A DNA stretch of 64,000 nucleotides from the NCBI RefSeq assembly GCF_013817205.1, contig NZ_JACDDD010000008.1:1-64000 (forward strand), read 5' to 3'. The notes under the pieces are model-generated. The model did not search any database. It had not been told where the DNA came from and was given only the letters and a program-made list of their open reading frames with translations. Every line of letters starts with the position of its first letter. Position 1 is the first letter of the stretch. A program made the translations under genes and the position numbers. Source of the DNA: Polaromonas sp. Lineage in GTDB: Bacteria; Pseudomonadota; Gammaproteobacteria; Burkholderiales; Burkholderiaceae_C. Positions 42,618-53,012 of the stretch are shown in pieces.

Positions 42618-43799
42618 TCAAGCACCGGCATACAACCACGGCACATCCAGCAACCGCTCCCCCAGCAGCTTCATCGACACATCCCGTCCCCACCGCAGCA
42701 CGCCATCTGCATGGAAAATTTCGCCGTTGCGAATCGCGCGCGCCTGCACCCGCGCGTTGCGCTGCCAGCGGTTCAGCGCGTAACGCTGCAGCATGGTCGG
42801 CACGCTCAGTGCGGGGTCCAGCGCCTGCGTCAGAACGCGGCCCAGCTCGGCGGCGTCTTCAATGGCCATGCCCGCGCCCTGGGCCAGGTAAGGGCGCATG
42901 GGGTGCGCCGCATCACCGAGCAGCGCGACGCGGCCCAGCGCGTGCTGATAGGTCCCCTGCATGGGTGGGCGGTCGCACAGCGTCCAAAGCCGCCAGGCGG
43001 GAATGGCGCGCACCAGGTCTTGCAGCGGCGTGCAGCTGCCGGCCAATGCAGCGTGCAGACCGGCGCCATCAGTGCCCTGGTCCCAATTGTCGAGATCATC
43101 TCCGTCGCGCCCTTCGACGATGCCGACCACATTGAGCGACTTGCCGCCGCACACCGGGTACTGCACCACATGCAGTTTCGGACCAAGCCAGGCCGTCACC
43201 TGGGTCGAGCGCAGGGCTTCGGGCAAGTCTGCCTGCGGCACCAGGGCGCGATAGGCCACGTGGCCAGTCGCGCGCGGCGGCCCGTCGCCCAGCAACCACT
43301 GGCGAACCGGGCTCCATAAACCGTCCGCACCGACCAGCACTTCACCTTCCAGCGGCGGGTCGTCACCGCTTTGCACGGTCACAGCCTCCGGGTTCTGGGT
43401 GAACCGGCTCAGTGTGTGATTGAGTTTGAGACCAACGCCCGCTTCCCGCACAGCTGCCAGCAGCAGGCCGTGCAGGTCGGCCCGGTGCACCGTGGCATAC
43501 GGCGCACCATAACGCTGCGCGATCACATCGCCGAGCCGCAGGGCGCCGAGAGTTTCGCCGGTCACGGCGCTGCGCACTTCAAGCCGGTCAGGAAAGGCCG
43601 CCACCGCCGCCAATGCATCGGCCAGCCCCCAACCGTGCAGCACCTTGACCACGTTCGGCCCGAGCTGGATGCCGGCGCCAACTTCGCTGAACACCGGCGC
43701 ACGTTCGTACAGGCGGACAATCCAACCGGCGCGTGCTACCGCAAGCGCAGCGGCCAACCCACCGATACCCCCACCTGCGATCAGCGCCTGTTTTGTCAT
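42618..43799 (-). CDS. FAD-dependent aromatic monooxygenase (salicylate hydroxylase-like)
   Basis: A 393-residue class A flavoprotein monooxygenase. The dinucleotide motif is IAGGGIGGLAAALAVARAG, the DG motif is VLVGADGLWSPVRQ, and the FAD pyrophosphate motif is ALLGDAAHPMRPYLAQGAG. VGAGIQLGPNVVKVLHGWGL matches salicylate and 3-hydroxybenzoate hydroxylases. It uses NAD(P)H and O2 to hydroxylate an aromatic acid. No ring-cleavage genes flank it, so the exact substrate and pathway cannot be given. Confidence 0.86.
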   Translation of the reverse strand: MTKQALIAGGGIGGLAAALAVARAGWIVRLYERAPVFSEVGAGIQLGPNVVKVLHGWGLADALAAVAAFPDRLEVRSAVTGETLGALRLGDVIAQRYGAPYATVHRADLHGLLLAAVREAGVGLKLNHTLSRFTQNPEAVTVQSGDDPPLEGEVLVGADGLWSPVRQWLLGDGPPRATGHVAYRALVPQADLPEALRSTQVTAWLGPKLHVVQYPVCGGKSLNVVGIVEGRDGDDLDNWDQGTDGAGLHAALAGSCTPLQDLVRAIPAWRLWTLCDRPPMQGTYQHALGRVALLGDAAHPMRPYLAQGAGMAIEDAAELGRVLTQALDPALSVPTMLQRYALNRWQRNARVQARAIRNGEIFHADGVLRWGRDVSMKLLGERLLDVPWLYAGA

Positions 43800-43926
43800 G
43801 CCCCAATTGTGCCCAAGCCCGTCCGGGGGTGCCCTCTTCAGGCGAGCAGCAAATCGACCGCGTTTGCCACGCCTTCTCTGGCGCCAAGAAGGTTGCCCAA
43901 AAAGCCGCCTGGGCCGGTCTGCATCA

Positions 43927-44844
43927 CTAGCCGGACATCGATTTCGGCAATGTCGCCACTGAGCGTGTGCAGGCAGGCAAGGGCCGCACGGCTCGTGTCA
44001 GGGGTGGCAGCAGCGACGGACGCACTGCAAGGTGCTGGAGCAACAGGCTGACGTCCTCGACAAGCGCGCTGTTTGAATCCACACGGTCACCCAGCAGCAA
44101 CAGCAAACACTGAAGGTCGCGCAGCATCAGGCGCACGGCCGGGTGTGGCAGGCTGCGCCGCGACAAGGCATGAACCCGCGTCACGCTGAACAGGCCCGGC
44201 AGATCGACATAGACCGCGCCGACGTCGGCAGACTTGGGGTCTCCTGTGGCAAAGCGCTGGTAGGTCACCGGCACGCCGGCCTGCTGGCCAATGGAGCGCA
44301 CCAAATCCACGGCCGCGGAATTTCCCGAGGTAACCGCCACCACATTGCGCCGCACCAGGGCGGATTCGCCCAACGAGGCAGTCAGGCCCACGGGAGCGAC
44401 CAGTTGCATCCACAGTTCGTCGGGCGACGCGGATGCTTCCAGCGACTGACTTTGTTTGAGTCGATACAACCGACGCGCCACGTCAGTCGGTTTGTCGACA
44501 CTGTGCGTGGTGACGATCTGCAACGGCTCGGTCAGCGTTGCCGGACCGACGCTACGGTGCAGCTCCCTCAGGCGTCCGTGCCGCGGGTCGGCCTGCGCAA
44601 TCCGCAGGGCTTTTTCGACGCCGGCAACCGGGCCCTCATGCCACTGAAACAGCCAGCCAGAAGCATGCAAGAACGCGCTGCGAATGCCTTGCGTGGCATT
44701 AAAGGCGCCCACCTCCCCGCGCAGGGAAAGCAGTTCCTCCATGACCGAGCCGCGCACCTGCGACACGCTGGCGCACACGACCCTCAGAACTCCGTTGTCC
44801 AGACGCCCGTCAACAGGCGGGCAGGGGAATTTTTGGCCGGTCAT
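43927..44844 (-). CDS. BLUF-like sensor protein lacking the photoactive tyrosine
   Basis: A 305-residue protein whose residues about 17-110 follow the BLUF blue-light-sensor pattern: NGVLRVVCAS, AFNATQGIRSAFLHASGWLF, QWHEGPVAGVEKAL and ADPRHGRLREL. The key Gln (67) and Asn (49) are kept, but the tyrosine of the canonical LRxLVYAS motif is Cys24, so normal BLUF photochemistry is not expected. The C-terminal 195 residues show no domain I recognise; VVAVTSGNSAAVDLVRSIG suggests a Rossmann-like fold. The start at ATG 44844 follows GAGGAAAACGA. It is divergent from the LysR gene across a perfect inverted repeat. Confidence 0.62.
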   Translation of the reverse strand: MTGQKFPCPPVDGRLDNGVLRVVCASVSQVRGSVMEELLSLRGEVGAFNATQGIRSAFLHASGWLFQWHEGPVAGVEKALRIAQADPRHGRLRELHRSVGPATLTEPLQIVTTHSVDKPTDVARRLYRLKQSQSLEASASPDELWMQLVAPVGLTASLGESALVRRNVVAVTSGNSAAVDLVRSIGQQAGVPVTYQRFATGDPKSADVGAVYVDLPGLFSVTRVHALSRRSLPHPAVRLMLRDLQCLLLLLGDRVDSNSALVEDVSLLLQHLAVRPSLLPPLTRAVRPLPACTRSVATLPKSMSG

Positions 44845-44914
44845 TCGTTTTCCTCGGGTGGTCCCGGCCACGGAAGCGGGACGGTCGCTAAATATTCATT
44901 ACTGAATTGTTCAT

Positions 44915-44949
44915 ATTTAAACAAAATCCGTCCAATGCATTGTTTAAAT
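44915..44949. promoter_or_regulatory. Perfect inverted repeat between the BLUF-like gene and lysR
   Basis: ATTTAAACAA (44915-44924) and its exact complement TTGTTTAAAT (44940-44949) are separated by 15 bases, centred on CAATGCATTG. The site is in the 131-base divergent intergenic region 26 bases ahead of the LysR start. LysR proteins bind interrupted AT-rich dyads (T-N11-A type) in such places, so this is a strong operator candidate for both genes. Confidence 0.6.
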
Positions 44950-44975
44950 AAAGTCGATGCAATAATTGCATTGCC

Positions 44976-45881
44976 ATGAATATTCGCCGCCTTTCACACC
45001 TCATTGCTCTGGCTGAAGAGGCCAACTTCCATCGCGCCGCTGAGCGGGTTCATTTGAGCCAGCCCGCCTTCAGCCGCAGCATTCAGGCGGCCGAGACCGA
45101 ATTTGGCCTCAAGCTGTTTGACCGGGGCCCAGCAGAGGTCCGCTGCACACCGTCGGGGGCCTTTGTGGTGGCGCGGGCCAGACGCTTGCTGCGCGAAAGC
45201 CAACAGCTTGAGCGCGACGTGTCCTTGCACCGCGAAAAGGTGATCGGCAACATCTCCTTCGGCTGCGGCCCTTTTCCCGCGGCGACGGTGGTCCCACTTC
45301 TTCTGTGCGAAATGCGGCAGAAATACCCGGCAGTCAGCGCGCGCGTCCTGGTCAACAACTCACGCCACCTGCTGAACCATGTGCGTACGGAAGAGCATGA
45401 TTTTTTTGTCGGTGACACTCGCGATGTTCCACGCGACGGCACTTATGCGATACAGCTTATCGGCAGACCAACGGGAGGGTTTTATGTGCGAAGCGACCAT
45501 CCCCTGCTGAGGCAGCGTGCTATTCGCGTGTCGGACATGGCGCCCTTCGGCCTTGCCAGCGGGCGCCTCCCCGATGAAATTTGTGCCTACCTGTTGCAGT
45601 TGATGGGCTTGCCATCCGACGCAAGGCTGCCAGTTGCCCTTGAATGCGACGACGTGCATTTGATGAAGCACATTGCACAAGCCACAGACATCATCATGCT
45701 GGGCAGTGACAATCTTTTGTCCAGTGAAATCCGTGACGGGAAGATGTGTGCGCTGCCGCTGGTAGATCTGCCGCCCACCTATGCGGAACTGGGCGTGGTG
45801 TCCCTGCAAGGCCGCACCCATTCACCCATTGCCGAATACGCGATTGCCAGGCTGGCGGCGCTGGCCGGCGCGCCAGGCTGA
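44976..45881 (+). CDS. LysR-family transcriptional regulator
   Basis: A 301-residue LysR regulator. The helix-turn-helix is residues about 16-37 (NFHRAAERVHLSQPAFSRSI) and the wing continues LKLFDRG. The effector domain from about residue 90 has the usual two lobes. It is divergent from the BLUF-like gene, with the dyad ATTTAAACAA-N15-TTGTTTAAAT between the two, so it probably regulates that gene and itself. It is convergent with acnA and leaves only seven bases between stops. The co-inducer is unknown. Confidence 0.87.
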   Translation: MNIRRLSHLIALAEEANFHRAAERVHLSQPAFSRSIQAAETEFGLKLFDRGPAEVRCTPSGAFVVARARRLLRESQQLERDVSLHREKVIGNISFGCGPFPAATVVPLLLCEMRQKYPAVSARVLVNNSRHLLNHVRTEEHDFFVGDTRDVPRDGTYAIQLIGRPTGGFYVRSDHPLLRQRAIRVSDMAPFGLASGRLPDEICAYLLQLMGLPSDARLPVALECDDVHLMKHIAQATDIIMLGSDNLLSSEIRDGKMCALPLVDLPPTYAELGVVSLQGRTHSPIAEYAIARLAALAGAPG

Positions 45882-45888
45882 CCTGGCT

Positions 45889-48768
45889 TCAGGCGAGCAA
45901 CTGGCGCAGTACAAAAGGCAGAATGCCGCCGTGCCGGTAGTAGTCCACCTCGATGGGTGTATCGATGCGCAAAATCACCTGCACCTTTTGGTGCGATCCA
46001 TCGGCACGGGTGATCGCCAGCGTGGCCTCGCTTTGCGGTTTGAGGTCCGGATCGGGCAACACGTCGATCACTTCCTTGCCTGTCAAACCCAGTGTTTGCC
46101 ACGAGTCGCCGGGCATGAACTGCAGCGGCAGCACACCCATGCCGACCAGGTTGCTGCGGTGGATGCGCTCGAAGCTGCGCGCCACCACGGCCTTGATGCC
46201 CAGCAGTTGCGTGCCCTTGGCGGCCCAGTCGCGGGAGGAGCCGGTGCCGTACTCTTCGCCGGCAAAAATCACTGTCGGTTGGCCCTGCGCCAGGTATTTC
46301 ATGGCCGCGTCGTAAATAAACATCTTCCCCCCACCCGGCTGGAACAAGGTAACGCCACCTTCTTCCCGCGAGCCGTCCGGACCGGCCGGGATCATCAGGT
46401 TTTTGATCCGCACATTGGCAAAGGTGCCGCGCATCATCACCTCGTGGTTGCCGCGGCGCGCGCCGTAGCTGTTGAAGTCGGCCTTCTGCACACCGTGTGC
46501 CAGCAGCCACTCCCCGGCCGGTGAACTGCCCTTGATGGAGCCGGCGGGCGAGATGTGGTCGGTGGTGATGGAGTCGCCGAACAGCGCCATGATGCGCGCA
46601 CCCTTGACCGACACCACATCACTGTGACCGTCCGCTGCCGGGTCCATAGCAAAGCCCTCAAAGAAGGGCGGCTCGGCAATGTAGGTGCTGGTGGGCCAGG
46701 TGTAGCTGTTGCCCTTGACACCCTTGATGTTTTCCCAGAGCTTGCCGGGTTCGCTCTTGACCTTGGCGTAGTTGGCGCGGAAGGCCTTGCCGTTCATCGC
46801 AAACTTCATGAGCTGGTAGATCTCGTCGCTGGTCGGCCAGATATCGCCAAGGTAAACGTCCTTGCCGCCCTTGCCCTTGCCGACCGGCTCGGTCATCAGG
46901 TCGCGCATCACGGTGCCGGCAATCGCGTAGGCCACCACCAGCGGCGGGCTGGCCAGAAAGTTGGCTTTCAGGTTGGGGTGGATGCGTGCCTCGAAGTTGC
47001 GGTTGCCCGACAACACGGCCGCACACACCAGGTCGCTCTTGTTGATGGCCTCGTTGATTTCGGGCGTCAGGTCGCCGGCATTGCCGATGCAAGTGGTGCA
47101 GCCGTAACCGGCCAGCGCAAAGCCGAGTTTTTCCAGGTAGGGCAGCAGGCCCGTGGTGGTCAGGTATTCGGTGACGATGCGCGATCCCGGCGCCAGCGAG
47201 GTCTTGATGTGCGGCTGGACCTTGAGGCCGGCTTCCACTGCCTTTTTGGCCAGCAGTCCGGCCGCCAGCAAAACGCTGGGGTTGGATGTGTTGGTGCAGC
47301 TGGTAATGGCGGCAATCAACACGTCGCCGTTGCCGATACTGACACCGCCCGTATTGACCGCCTGGGCCGCCTTGGCGCCGCCTTCGGACTTGGCTGCGGC
47401 CAAGGTGGGGCGGTTGCCTTCCATCTCGACCACCATGCGAGGGGCACCAGCCGGTGTCGGCGGCGCGCCGGGCGCGGTGTCCGGCTCGGCGGGATTGTCT
47501 TCCTGTGATGTCTGGTGCAGCAGGTGACGCGTGGCCAGCATGGCGGCGGGCTGGTTGAAGCCGTTCTCGGAATTGGGCTTGCTGAACAGTGAGGCAAACT
47601 GGCTGGCGACATTCCCCAGTTCAATGCGGTCCTGCGGCCGCTTGGGGCCGGCCAGGCTGGGGGTTACATCGCCGAGGTCCAACTTCACCACCTGCGAAAA
47701 GTCGATCTCGCCGGGCAGCGGCACACCGAACAAGCCCTGGGCGCGGAAGTAAGCTTCGAACGCTTCTATTTCTGCTTTGGTGCGGCCGGTGCCGGTGAAG
47801 TAGTCAATGGTTTTTTCATCGACCGGGAAGAATCCCATGGTCGCGCCATATTCGGGTGCCATGTTGGCGATGGTCGCGCGGTCCGGCAAAGCGAGCGTAC
47901 GTGTGCCTTCGCCGAAAAACTCGACAAACTTGCCGACGACTTTTTCCTTGCGCAACTGCTCGGTCACGCGCAGCACGAGATCGGTGGCGGTCACGCCCTC
48001 GCGCAGCCGCCCGGTCAGCTCGAAGCCGACCACATCGGGTGTCAACATGTAAACCGGCTGACCCAGCATCGCGGCCTCGGCCTCGATGCCGCCCACGCCC
48101 CAGCCGACCACGCCGATGCCATTGATCATGGTGGTGTGGCTGTCGGTGCCGACCAGGGTGTCGGGGTAATACACGCCGTCACTGCGCTTGTGCACGCCGC
48201 GGGCCAGATACTCCAGGTTGACCTGGTGCACGATGCCGAAGCCCGGTGGCACCACGCCGAAGGTGTCGAACGCCTGCATGCCCCACTTCATGAACTCGTA
48301 GCGTTCGCGGTTGCGCTGGAACTCCAACTTCATGTTCAGGTCCAGCGAATTCTTCTTGCCGTAATAGTCGACCATGATGGAGTGATCCACCACCAGGTCC
48401 ACCGGTACCAGCGGCTCGATGCGTTTCGGGTTCTTGCCCAGCTTGATGGCCACCGAGCGCATGGCCGCCAAGTCGGCCAGCAGCGGCACGCCGGTGAAAT
48501 CCTGAAGCACCACGCGTGAGACCACAAATGGGATTTCCTCCGTGCGGTCGGCGTTGGGGAACCAGTTGGCGAGTTGGCGCACATGTTCGGCGCTGACCTT
48601 CTTGCCGTCGCAGTTGCGAAGCACAGACTCCAGCACGATACGCATGGACACAGGCAGGCGTGAGACCTTGGGAAACTGTTTCGCCAAGGCTGGCAGCGAG
48701 TGGAACTTGCCGGTCTTGCCGGAGGCGGTCTTGAAGGTTTTCAGGGTGCTGGCGAATGCGTGGGCCAT
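45889..48768 (-). CDS. acnA: Aconitate hydratase A
   Basis: AcnA converts citrate to isocitrate through a [4Fe-4S] cluster. The cluster ligands are Cys491 (SCTNTSNP), Cys557 and Cys560 ([10 protein letters not shown]), with the same spacing as C435, C501 and C504 in E. coli. The protein is 959 residues, longer than the usual about 890, because of a low-complexity segment (roughly residues 420-475) rich in Pro, Ala and Glu. N-terminal [20 protein letters not shown] and C-terminal [17 protein letters not shown] are family-typical. The start at ATG 48768 follows TGGAGTTCACC. It lies after serA on the same strand. Confidence 0.93.
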   Translation of the reverse strand: MAHAFASTLKTFKTASGKTGKFHSLPALAKQFPKVSRLPVSMRIVLESVLRNCDGKKVSAEHVRQLANWFPNADRTEEIPFVVSRVVLQDFTGVPLLADLAAMRSVAIKLGKNPKRIEPLVPVDLVVDHSIMVDYYGKKNSLDLNMKLEFQRNRERYEFMKWGMQAFDTFGVVPPGFGIVHQVNLEYLARGVHKRSDGVYYPDTLVGTDSHTTMINGIGVVGWGVGGIEAEAAMLGQPVYMLTPDVVGFELTGRLREGVTATDLVLRVTEQLRKEKVVGKFVEFFGEGTRTLALPDRATIANMAPEYGATMGFFPVDEKTIDYFTGTGRTKAEIEAFEAYFRAQGLFGVPLPGEIDFSQVVKLDLGDVTPSLAGPKRPQDRIELGNVASQFASLFSKPNSENGFNQPAAMLATRHLLHQTSQEDNPAEPDTAPGAPPTPAGAPRMVVEMEGNRPTLAAAKSEGGAKAAQAVNTGGVSIGNGDVLIAAITSCTNTSNPSVLLAAGLLAKKAVEAGLKVQPHIKTSLAPGSRIVTEYLTTTGLLPYLEKLGFALAGYGCTTCIGNAGDLTPEINEAINKSDLVCAAVLSGNRNFEARIHPNLKANFLASPPLVVAYAIAGTVMRDLMTEPVGKGKGGKDVYLGDIWPTSDEIYQLMKFAMNGKAFRANYAKVKSEPGKLWENIKGVKGNSYTWPTSTYIAEPPFFEGFAMDPAADGHSDVVSVKGARIMALFGDSITTDHISPAGSIKGSSPAGEWLLAHGVQKADFNSYGARRGNHEVMMRGTFANVRIKNLMIPAGPDGSREEGGVTLFQPGGGKMFIYDAAMKYLAQGQPTVIFAGEEYGTGSSRDWAAKGTQLLGIKAVVARSFERIHRSNLVGMGVLPLQFMPGDSWQTLGLTGKEVIDVLPDPDLKPQSEATLAITRADGSHQKVQVILRIDTPIEVDYYRHGGILPFVLRQLLA

Positions 48769-48888
48769 GGTGAACTCCATTTCTTGGTTTTTGACACTGG
48801 CTCCATCGTACTGCCGTACCATGACGGCCCCCGCTGCGGGCGCCAAACTCCCTGTGTGCGCCTCAGGGACTTCGCAGCGCAAGCTCGC

Positions 48889-50094
48889 TTACGGCGCAGC
48901 GTCCGGCAGGTAACGCACCGCCAGCACGCCCTCAATCGCCCGCAAGTGATCCAGCACCGCGTCGCCAACCGGGCTTTCCACATCCACCAGCGTGTAGGCC
49001 ATGTCGCCGCGCGATTTGTTGACCATGTTGTGGATATTCAGCCCGGCCTGCGCCATGGCGGTGGAAATCTGCCCCAGCATGTTGGGCACATTGGCATTGG
49101 CAATCGCCACCCGGTAGGCTGATTCGCGTGCCATGCTGACCGCCGGGAAGTTGACCGCGTTAACCACGTTCCCGTGTTCCAGGTAGTCGCGCAGTTGATC
49201 TGCCACCATGATGGCGCAGTTTTCCTCGGCTTCGCGGGTAGAAGCACCCAGATGCGGCAGTGCCACCACGCCGGAGTGGCAGTTGATCGCTGCAGACGGA
49301 AAGTCGCAGATATAAAAGGCGAGTTTTTTGGCGTCGAGCGCGGCCAGCACAGCGGCCTCGTTGACCACACCCTCGCGTGAAAAATTAAGCAGCACCGCGC
49401 CCGGGCGCATCAGCTTGAGGTTGTCGGCATTCACCAAGTCGCGCGTGGCTGCCACCAAGGGGACGTGCAAGGTCACAAAGTCGGCGTTTTTTAGCACGTC
49501 CGCGACGCTGGCGGCCTTCTTCACCTGTGCAGGCAGGCTCCAGGCGGCATCTACCGTGATGTCCGGATCGTAGCCCAGCACCTGCATGCCCAGCTTGATG
49601 GCGGCATCAGCCACCAGGCAGCCGACCTTGCCCAGACCCACAATGCCCAGCGTATGGCCGGCCAGCTCGAAACCGGCAAAATTTTTCTTGCCGTCTTCGA
49701 CCGCCTTGTCCATGTCGGCCATGGCGGGATCCAGGCCGCCAACAAAACGCAGCGCCGGTGCGATGTTGCGCGCGGCCAGCAGCATGCCGGTGAGCACCAG
49801 TTCCTTGACCGCATTGGCATTGGCGCCCGGCGCGTTGAACACCGGCACACCCCGCGCGCTCATGGCCGCCACCGGTATGTTGTTGGTGCCGGCGCCGGCG
49901 CGGGCAATTGCCTGGACACTGTCCGGGAGGGTCAGCGCACGCATGTCCGCCGAGCGCACCAGCACGGCGTCGGGCGCGGCGATGTCCTTGCCGGTGCTGT
50001 AGCGCTCTGCAGGCAGGCGATTCAGGCCGTTGGCCGATATCTGGTTGAGCACCAGAATCTCGTAGCGCCGCACCGGCTGGCCCGGCTCAGCCAT
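48889..50094 (-). CDS. serA: D-3-phosphoglycerate dehydrogenase
   Basis: SerA oxidises 3-phosphoglycerate to 3-phosphohydroxypyruvate, the first step of serine synthesis. The 401-residue protein has the NAD motif [20 protein letters not shown], a substrate domain starting [14 protein letters not shown], the catalytic ...LPHLGAST... stretch and a C-terminal ACT domain from about residue 320 for serine feedback. The short form without the extra ASB domain is usual in this group. The start overlaps the serC stop by eight bases, so serC and serA are one translationally coupled operon. Confidence 0.9.
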   Translation of the reverse strand: MAEPGQPVRRYEILVLNQISANGLNRLPAERYSTGKDIAAPDAVLVRSADMRALTLPDSVQAIARAGAGTNNIPVAAMSARGVPVFNAPGANANAVKELVLTGMLLAARNIAPALRFVGGLDPAMADMDKAVEDGKKNFAGFELAGHTLGIVGLGKVGCLVADAAIKLGMQVLGYDPDITVDAAWSLPAQVKKAASVADVLKNADFVTLHVPLVAATRDLVNADNLKLMRPGAVLLNFSREGVVNEAAVLAALDAKKLAFYICDFPSAAINCHSGVVALPHLGASTREAEENCAIMVADQLRDYLEHGNVVNAVNFPAVSMARESAYRVAIANANVPNMLGQISTAMAQAGLNIHNMVNKSRGDMAYTLVDVESPVGDAVLDHLRAIEGVLAVRYLPDAAP

Positions 50095-51169
50095 GGCTGG
50101 CCTCGAACTCCTTCATGTAGGCCACCAGGGCCTGCACACCTTCGACCGGCATGGCGTTGTAGATGGAGGCGCGCATGCCGCCCACGGAACGATGACCCTT
50201 GAGCTGCAACATGCCGCGCGCCTGCGCTCCCTTCAAAAACGCCTCGTCAAGCGACTCGTCTTTCAGCTTGAAAGGCACGTTCATCAGCGAACGGTCTTCG
50301 CGCGCAATCGGGTTGCTGTAGAACGAGGTGGCGTCGAGGTAGTCGTACAGCAGCGCCGCCTTGGCGCGGTTGTGTGCCTCCATGGCCTTGAGCCCACCCA
50401 GCGCCTTGATGTGCTTGAACACCAAACCGGCGATGTAGATCGCATACGTCGGCGGCGTGTTGTACATCGAGTCGTTGTCGGCCTGCTGCTTGTAGTCGAA
50501 GACAAAAGGCGTGTGCAGGATGGGCTGGCCAATCAGGTCTTCGCGCACGATCACCAGGGTCAGGCCCGAGGGGCCGATGTTTTTCTGGGCACCGGCATAA
50601 ATCAGGCCGTAGCGGCTGACGTCGATGGGGCGCGACAGGATGTTCGACGACATGTCGGCCACCAGCGGCACCGCACCGGTGTCGGGCGTCCAGTGGTATT
50701 CGACACCACCAATGGTTTCGTTCGAGCAGATGTGCACATAGGCGGCGTTGGGGTCCAGCTTCCAGGTCTCGAACTTCGGCACGCTGGTGAAACCGTCGGC
50801 TTCGGAGCTGGCAGCGACATTGACCTTGCAGTAGTTCTTCGCTTCCTTGATGGTTTTTTTCATCCACTCGCCGGTGTTGACGAAGTCGGCGCCGGCATGG
50901 CCTCGCAGCAGGTTCATGGGAATAAAGGCGTTCTGCCCGAGTCCGCCGCCCTGCAAAAACAGCACCTTGTAGTTGGCCGGAATCGTCAGCAGTTCACGCA
51001 GGTCGGCCTCGGCCTCGGCGTGGATGGCAATGAACTCCTTGCCACGGTGGCTCATTTCCATCACTGACATGCCGGAGCCTTTCCAGTCGAGCATCTCGGC
51101 CGCAGCTTGGCGCAGCACCGGTTCGGGAAGGGTCGCCGGACCGGCGCTGAAATTGAAAACACGTGTCAT
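50087..51169 (-). CDS. serC: Phosphoserine aminotransferase
   Basis: SerC converts 3-phosphohydroxypyruvate and glutamate to O-phosphoserine and 2-oxoglutarate, the second step of serine synthesis, and also serves pyridoxal phosphate synthesis. The 360-residue protein starts [19 protein letters not shown], the family signature, and has the PLP lysine in [32 protein letters not shown] and NMLPF-like blocks also match. The start at ATG 51169 gives the conserved N-terminus. It overlaps serA, so the two enzymes act in sequence from one mRNA. Confidence 0.93.
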   Translation of the reverse strand: MTRVFNFSAGPATLPEPVLRQAAAEMLDWKGSGMSVMEMSHRGKEFIAIHAEAEADLRELLTIPANYKVLFLQGGGLGQNAFIPMNLLRGHAGADFVNTGEWMKKTIKEAKNYCKVNVAASSEADGFTSVPKFETWKLDPNAAYVHICSNETIGGVEYHWTPDTGAVPLVADMSSNILSRPIDVSRYGLIYAGAQKNIGPSGLTLVIVREDLIGQPILHTPFVFDYKQQADNDSMYNTPPTYAIYIAGLVFKHIKALGGLKAMEAHNRAKAALLYDYLDATSFYSNPIAREDRSLMNVPFKLKDESLDEAFLKGAQARGMLQLKGHRSVGGMRASIYNAMPVEGVQALVAYMKEFEASHG

Positions 51170-51268
51170 GGGGAAACCTTCTTGAGGGGAAAACCGTGCG
51201 GCACACCGGGGGCGGACCGTCAAACGCACAGCATACAAGAAGTCCCCCCGCCCAGCCCGGGCGGCCGC

Positions 51269-51685
51269 TCACCAGGCAGGCTGCGCCGGCGCCCTGCGCA
51301 CGCCGAACCACTGCAGCTCCATCAGCAGGCCCACAGCCACGGCCTGGATCGCAATAAAACCCTGGCCCAGCAGGGTCGGTGTGACCAGCCCGCCGAACAG
51401 CAGCGCCAGGCAGCCCAGCACCCAGACGCCGTTGGCCACGATCAGCAGCCAGACCACACCCGGCGCAATAAAGGGCCGGGTCGCGATAAAGGCGATCAAT
51501 GCCACGTAGCCGAACAGTGCCCAGCCGGACAGCAGCAGCAGCTGTTCGGGCAGACCCAGCAGGGGAGCCAGGTAAGCCGCCAGAACGACCTGCAGCAGGC
51601 CGGTGGCCACGCCGGTGGCGGCGTCCAGCCACAACACACGGCGCAAAAACAGGGGGGAAGCGGCGAGGGAAGACAGTGAACTCAT
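51269..51685 (-). CDS. Four-helix hypothetical membrane protein
   Basis: A 138-residue integral membrane protein with four clear hydrophobic segments: GVATGLLQVVLAAYLAPLLG, LLLLSGWALFGYVALIAFIA, GVVWLLIVANGVWVLGCLAL and GQGFIAIQAVAVGLLMELQ. The start at ATG 51685 follows CCAGGAGTCTGTT. I recognise no named family; the pattern is common in small proteobacterial proteins. It is upstream of serC on the same strand (99-base gap) and divergent from the XRE regulator, whose target it may be. Confidence 0.65.
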   Translation of the reverse strand: MSSLSSLAASPLFLRRVLWLDAATGVATGLLQVVLAAYLAPLLGLPEQLLLLSGWALFGYVALIAFIATRPFIAPGVVWLLIVANGVWVLGCLALLFGGLVTPTLLGQGFIAIQAVAVGLLMELQWFGVRRAPAQPAW

Positions 51686-51842
51686 AACAGACTCCTGGAA
51701 AAATGGGACAGCAAGTGATGCGGGTAAACCGCGGCAGCTATCCATCGCCGCAGCCCGTGGAGCAATGATTCCCGTGCGGCGGCAGCAAGGCGATAACCCC
51801 GCAGGTAATGGCGCCGCGCCCGTCTAGGCTTAGGATGGCGCC

Positions 51843-52676
51843 ATGAATGCAAGCCTTCACCCCCCAACACGCCAGCCCCACCCTGCGCCGCAAGCCTTTG
51901 GCGACCACCTGCGCCACTGGCGCCAGCATCGGCGCCTGAGCCAACTCGATCTGGCCGGCGAGGCGGATATCTCGACGCGCCACCTGAGCTTTGTGGAAAC
52001 TGGTCGTTCGGTGCCCAGCCGCGAGATGGTGCTTCGCCTGTCCGACCGCCTGGACATTCCCCTGCGCGAGCGCAACACGCTGCTGGTCGCCGCCGGCTAC
52101 GCGCCCATGTACCGCGAACGGCCGCTGGACCACCCGGCGCTGGCCTCTGCCCGCCAGGCGGTGGAGCTGATTCTCAAAAGCCATGAACCCTGGCCGGCGC
52201 TGGCGCTGGACCGGCACTGGAACCTGGTTGCGATGAACCGCATGGTGCCGCACCTGCTGGCGGGCGCCGATCCGGCGTTGCTGCAGGCGCCGGTCAATGT
52301 GCTGCGCCTGAGCCTGCATCCGCAAGGTCTGGCGCCGCGCATCGCCAACCTCGGGCAGTGGCGCAACCACTTGTTCGAGCGCTTGCGCCAGCAAATCGCC
52401 GCCACCGCTGATCCGGTGTTGATGACCCTGCTGGAGGAGCTGCGTGCCTATCCCGGCGACGACGGCCCTGACAAGCTGCATCTGGAGGGAGAACACCTGG
52501 GCGTGGTCATGCCTTTCCGTTTCAGCACGCCCGGCGGTGTGCTGAGTTTCATCAGCACCACCACCATCTTCGGCACGCCGGTGGACGTGACCCTGCAGGA
52601 GCTGGCGCTGGAAACCTTCTTCCCGGCAGACGAGTTGACGGCGCAGGCCCTGCGCGAGCTGGCGGCGCAGGGTTGA
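51843..52676 (+). CDS. XRE-family regulator with MmyB-like ligand domain
   Basis: The protein (277 aa) has an N-terminal XRE helix-turn-helix (residues about 20-75, LRHWRQHRRLSQLDLAGEAD with STRHLSFVETGRSVPSREMV) and a C-terminal MmyB-like domain, which in relatives binds a fatty acid or other small ligand (DRHWNLVAMNRMVPHLLAGA, VMPFRFSTPGGVLSFISTTT). It lies divergent from the small membrane protein (157-base gap), which is a likely target. The ligand is unknown. Confidence 0.84.
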   Translation: MNASLHPPTRQPHPAPQAFGDHLRHWRQHRRLSQLDLAGEADISTRHLSFVETGRSVPSREMVLRLSDRLDIPLRERNTLLVAAGYAPMYRERPLDHPALASARQAVELILKSHEPWPALALDRHWNLVAMNRMVPHLLAGADPALLQAPVNVLRLSLHPQGLAPRIANLGQWRNHLFERLRQQIAATADPVLMTLLEELRAYPGDDGPDKLHLEGEHLGVVMPFRFSTPGGVLSFISTTTIFGTPVDVTLQELALETFFPADELTAQALRELAAQG

Positions 52677-53012
52677 ATCCAGTTTGCTATCAAATCAATA
52701 GCAGACTGCGCTCACCATCCGTGGGCCAGCACCCGATATGACTTCATATTCGGGATCATGCGCCCCTCCCCCCAACCGGGCTGTCCGTCCCGCTGACAGT
52801 CAGCGGGGGGCGACTCCGATCACCAGAACGGTCATCAGGCGCTAGACTAAGGAGTGCCGACCAACACCGGAGCATCCCACGGACAGCACCCAACCCGCTA
52901 CCGCCAGTCACGGCCAGGCGGCGCAGTGGCGCCTGATCAAGGACATCAGCTCCGGCATATGAGCGAGTACAAAGAGCTCAATGTCTGAGCCCTTGGCCCA
53001 CCGGAGACCCTG
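52677..53012. other. 336-base gap with repeat copy and a long palindrome
   Basis: The gap holds repeat copy 10 and a perfect nine-pair inverted repeat, CCCGCTGAC and GTCAGCGGG with one base between (52789-52807). The palindrome has no T run, so it is not an intrinsic terminator. The rest shows no convincing gene; ATG 52962 opens only a nine-codon frame. CCGGAGACCCTG is the ribosome-binding region of the gene at 53013. Confidence 0.5.
52681..52750 (+). repeat. Dispersed GATAGCTA-type intergenic repeat, copy 10
   Basis: AGTTTGCTATCAAATCAATAG is the first block, with GCTATCAAA and AATAGC as imperfect dyad, followed by CCATCCGTGGGCCAGC as the second. It lies just after the XRE regulator stop. 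Confidence 0.6.
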
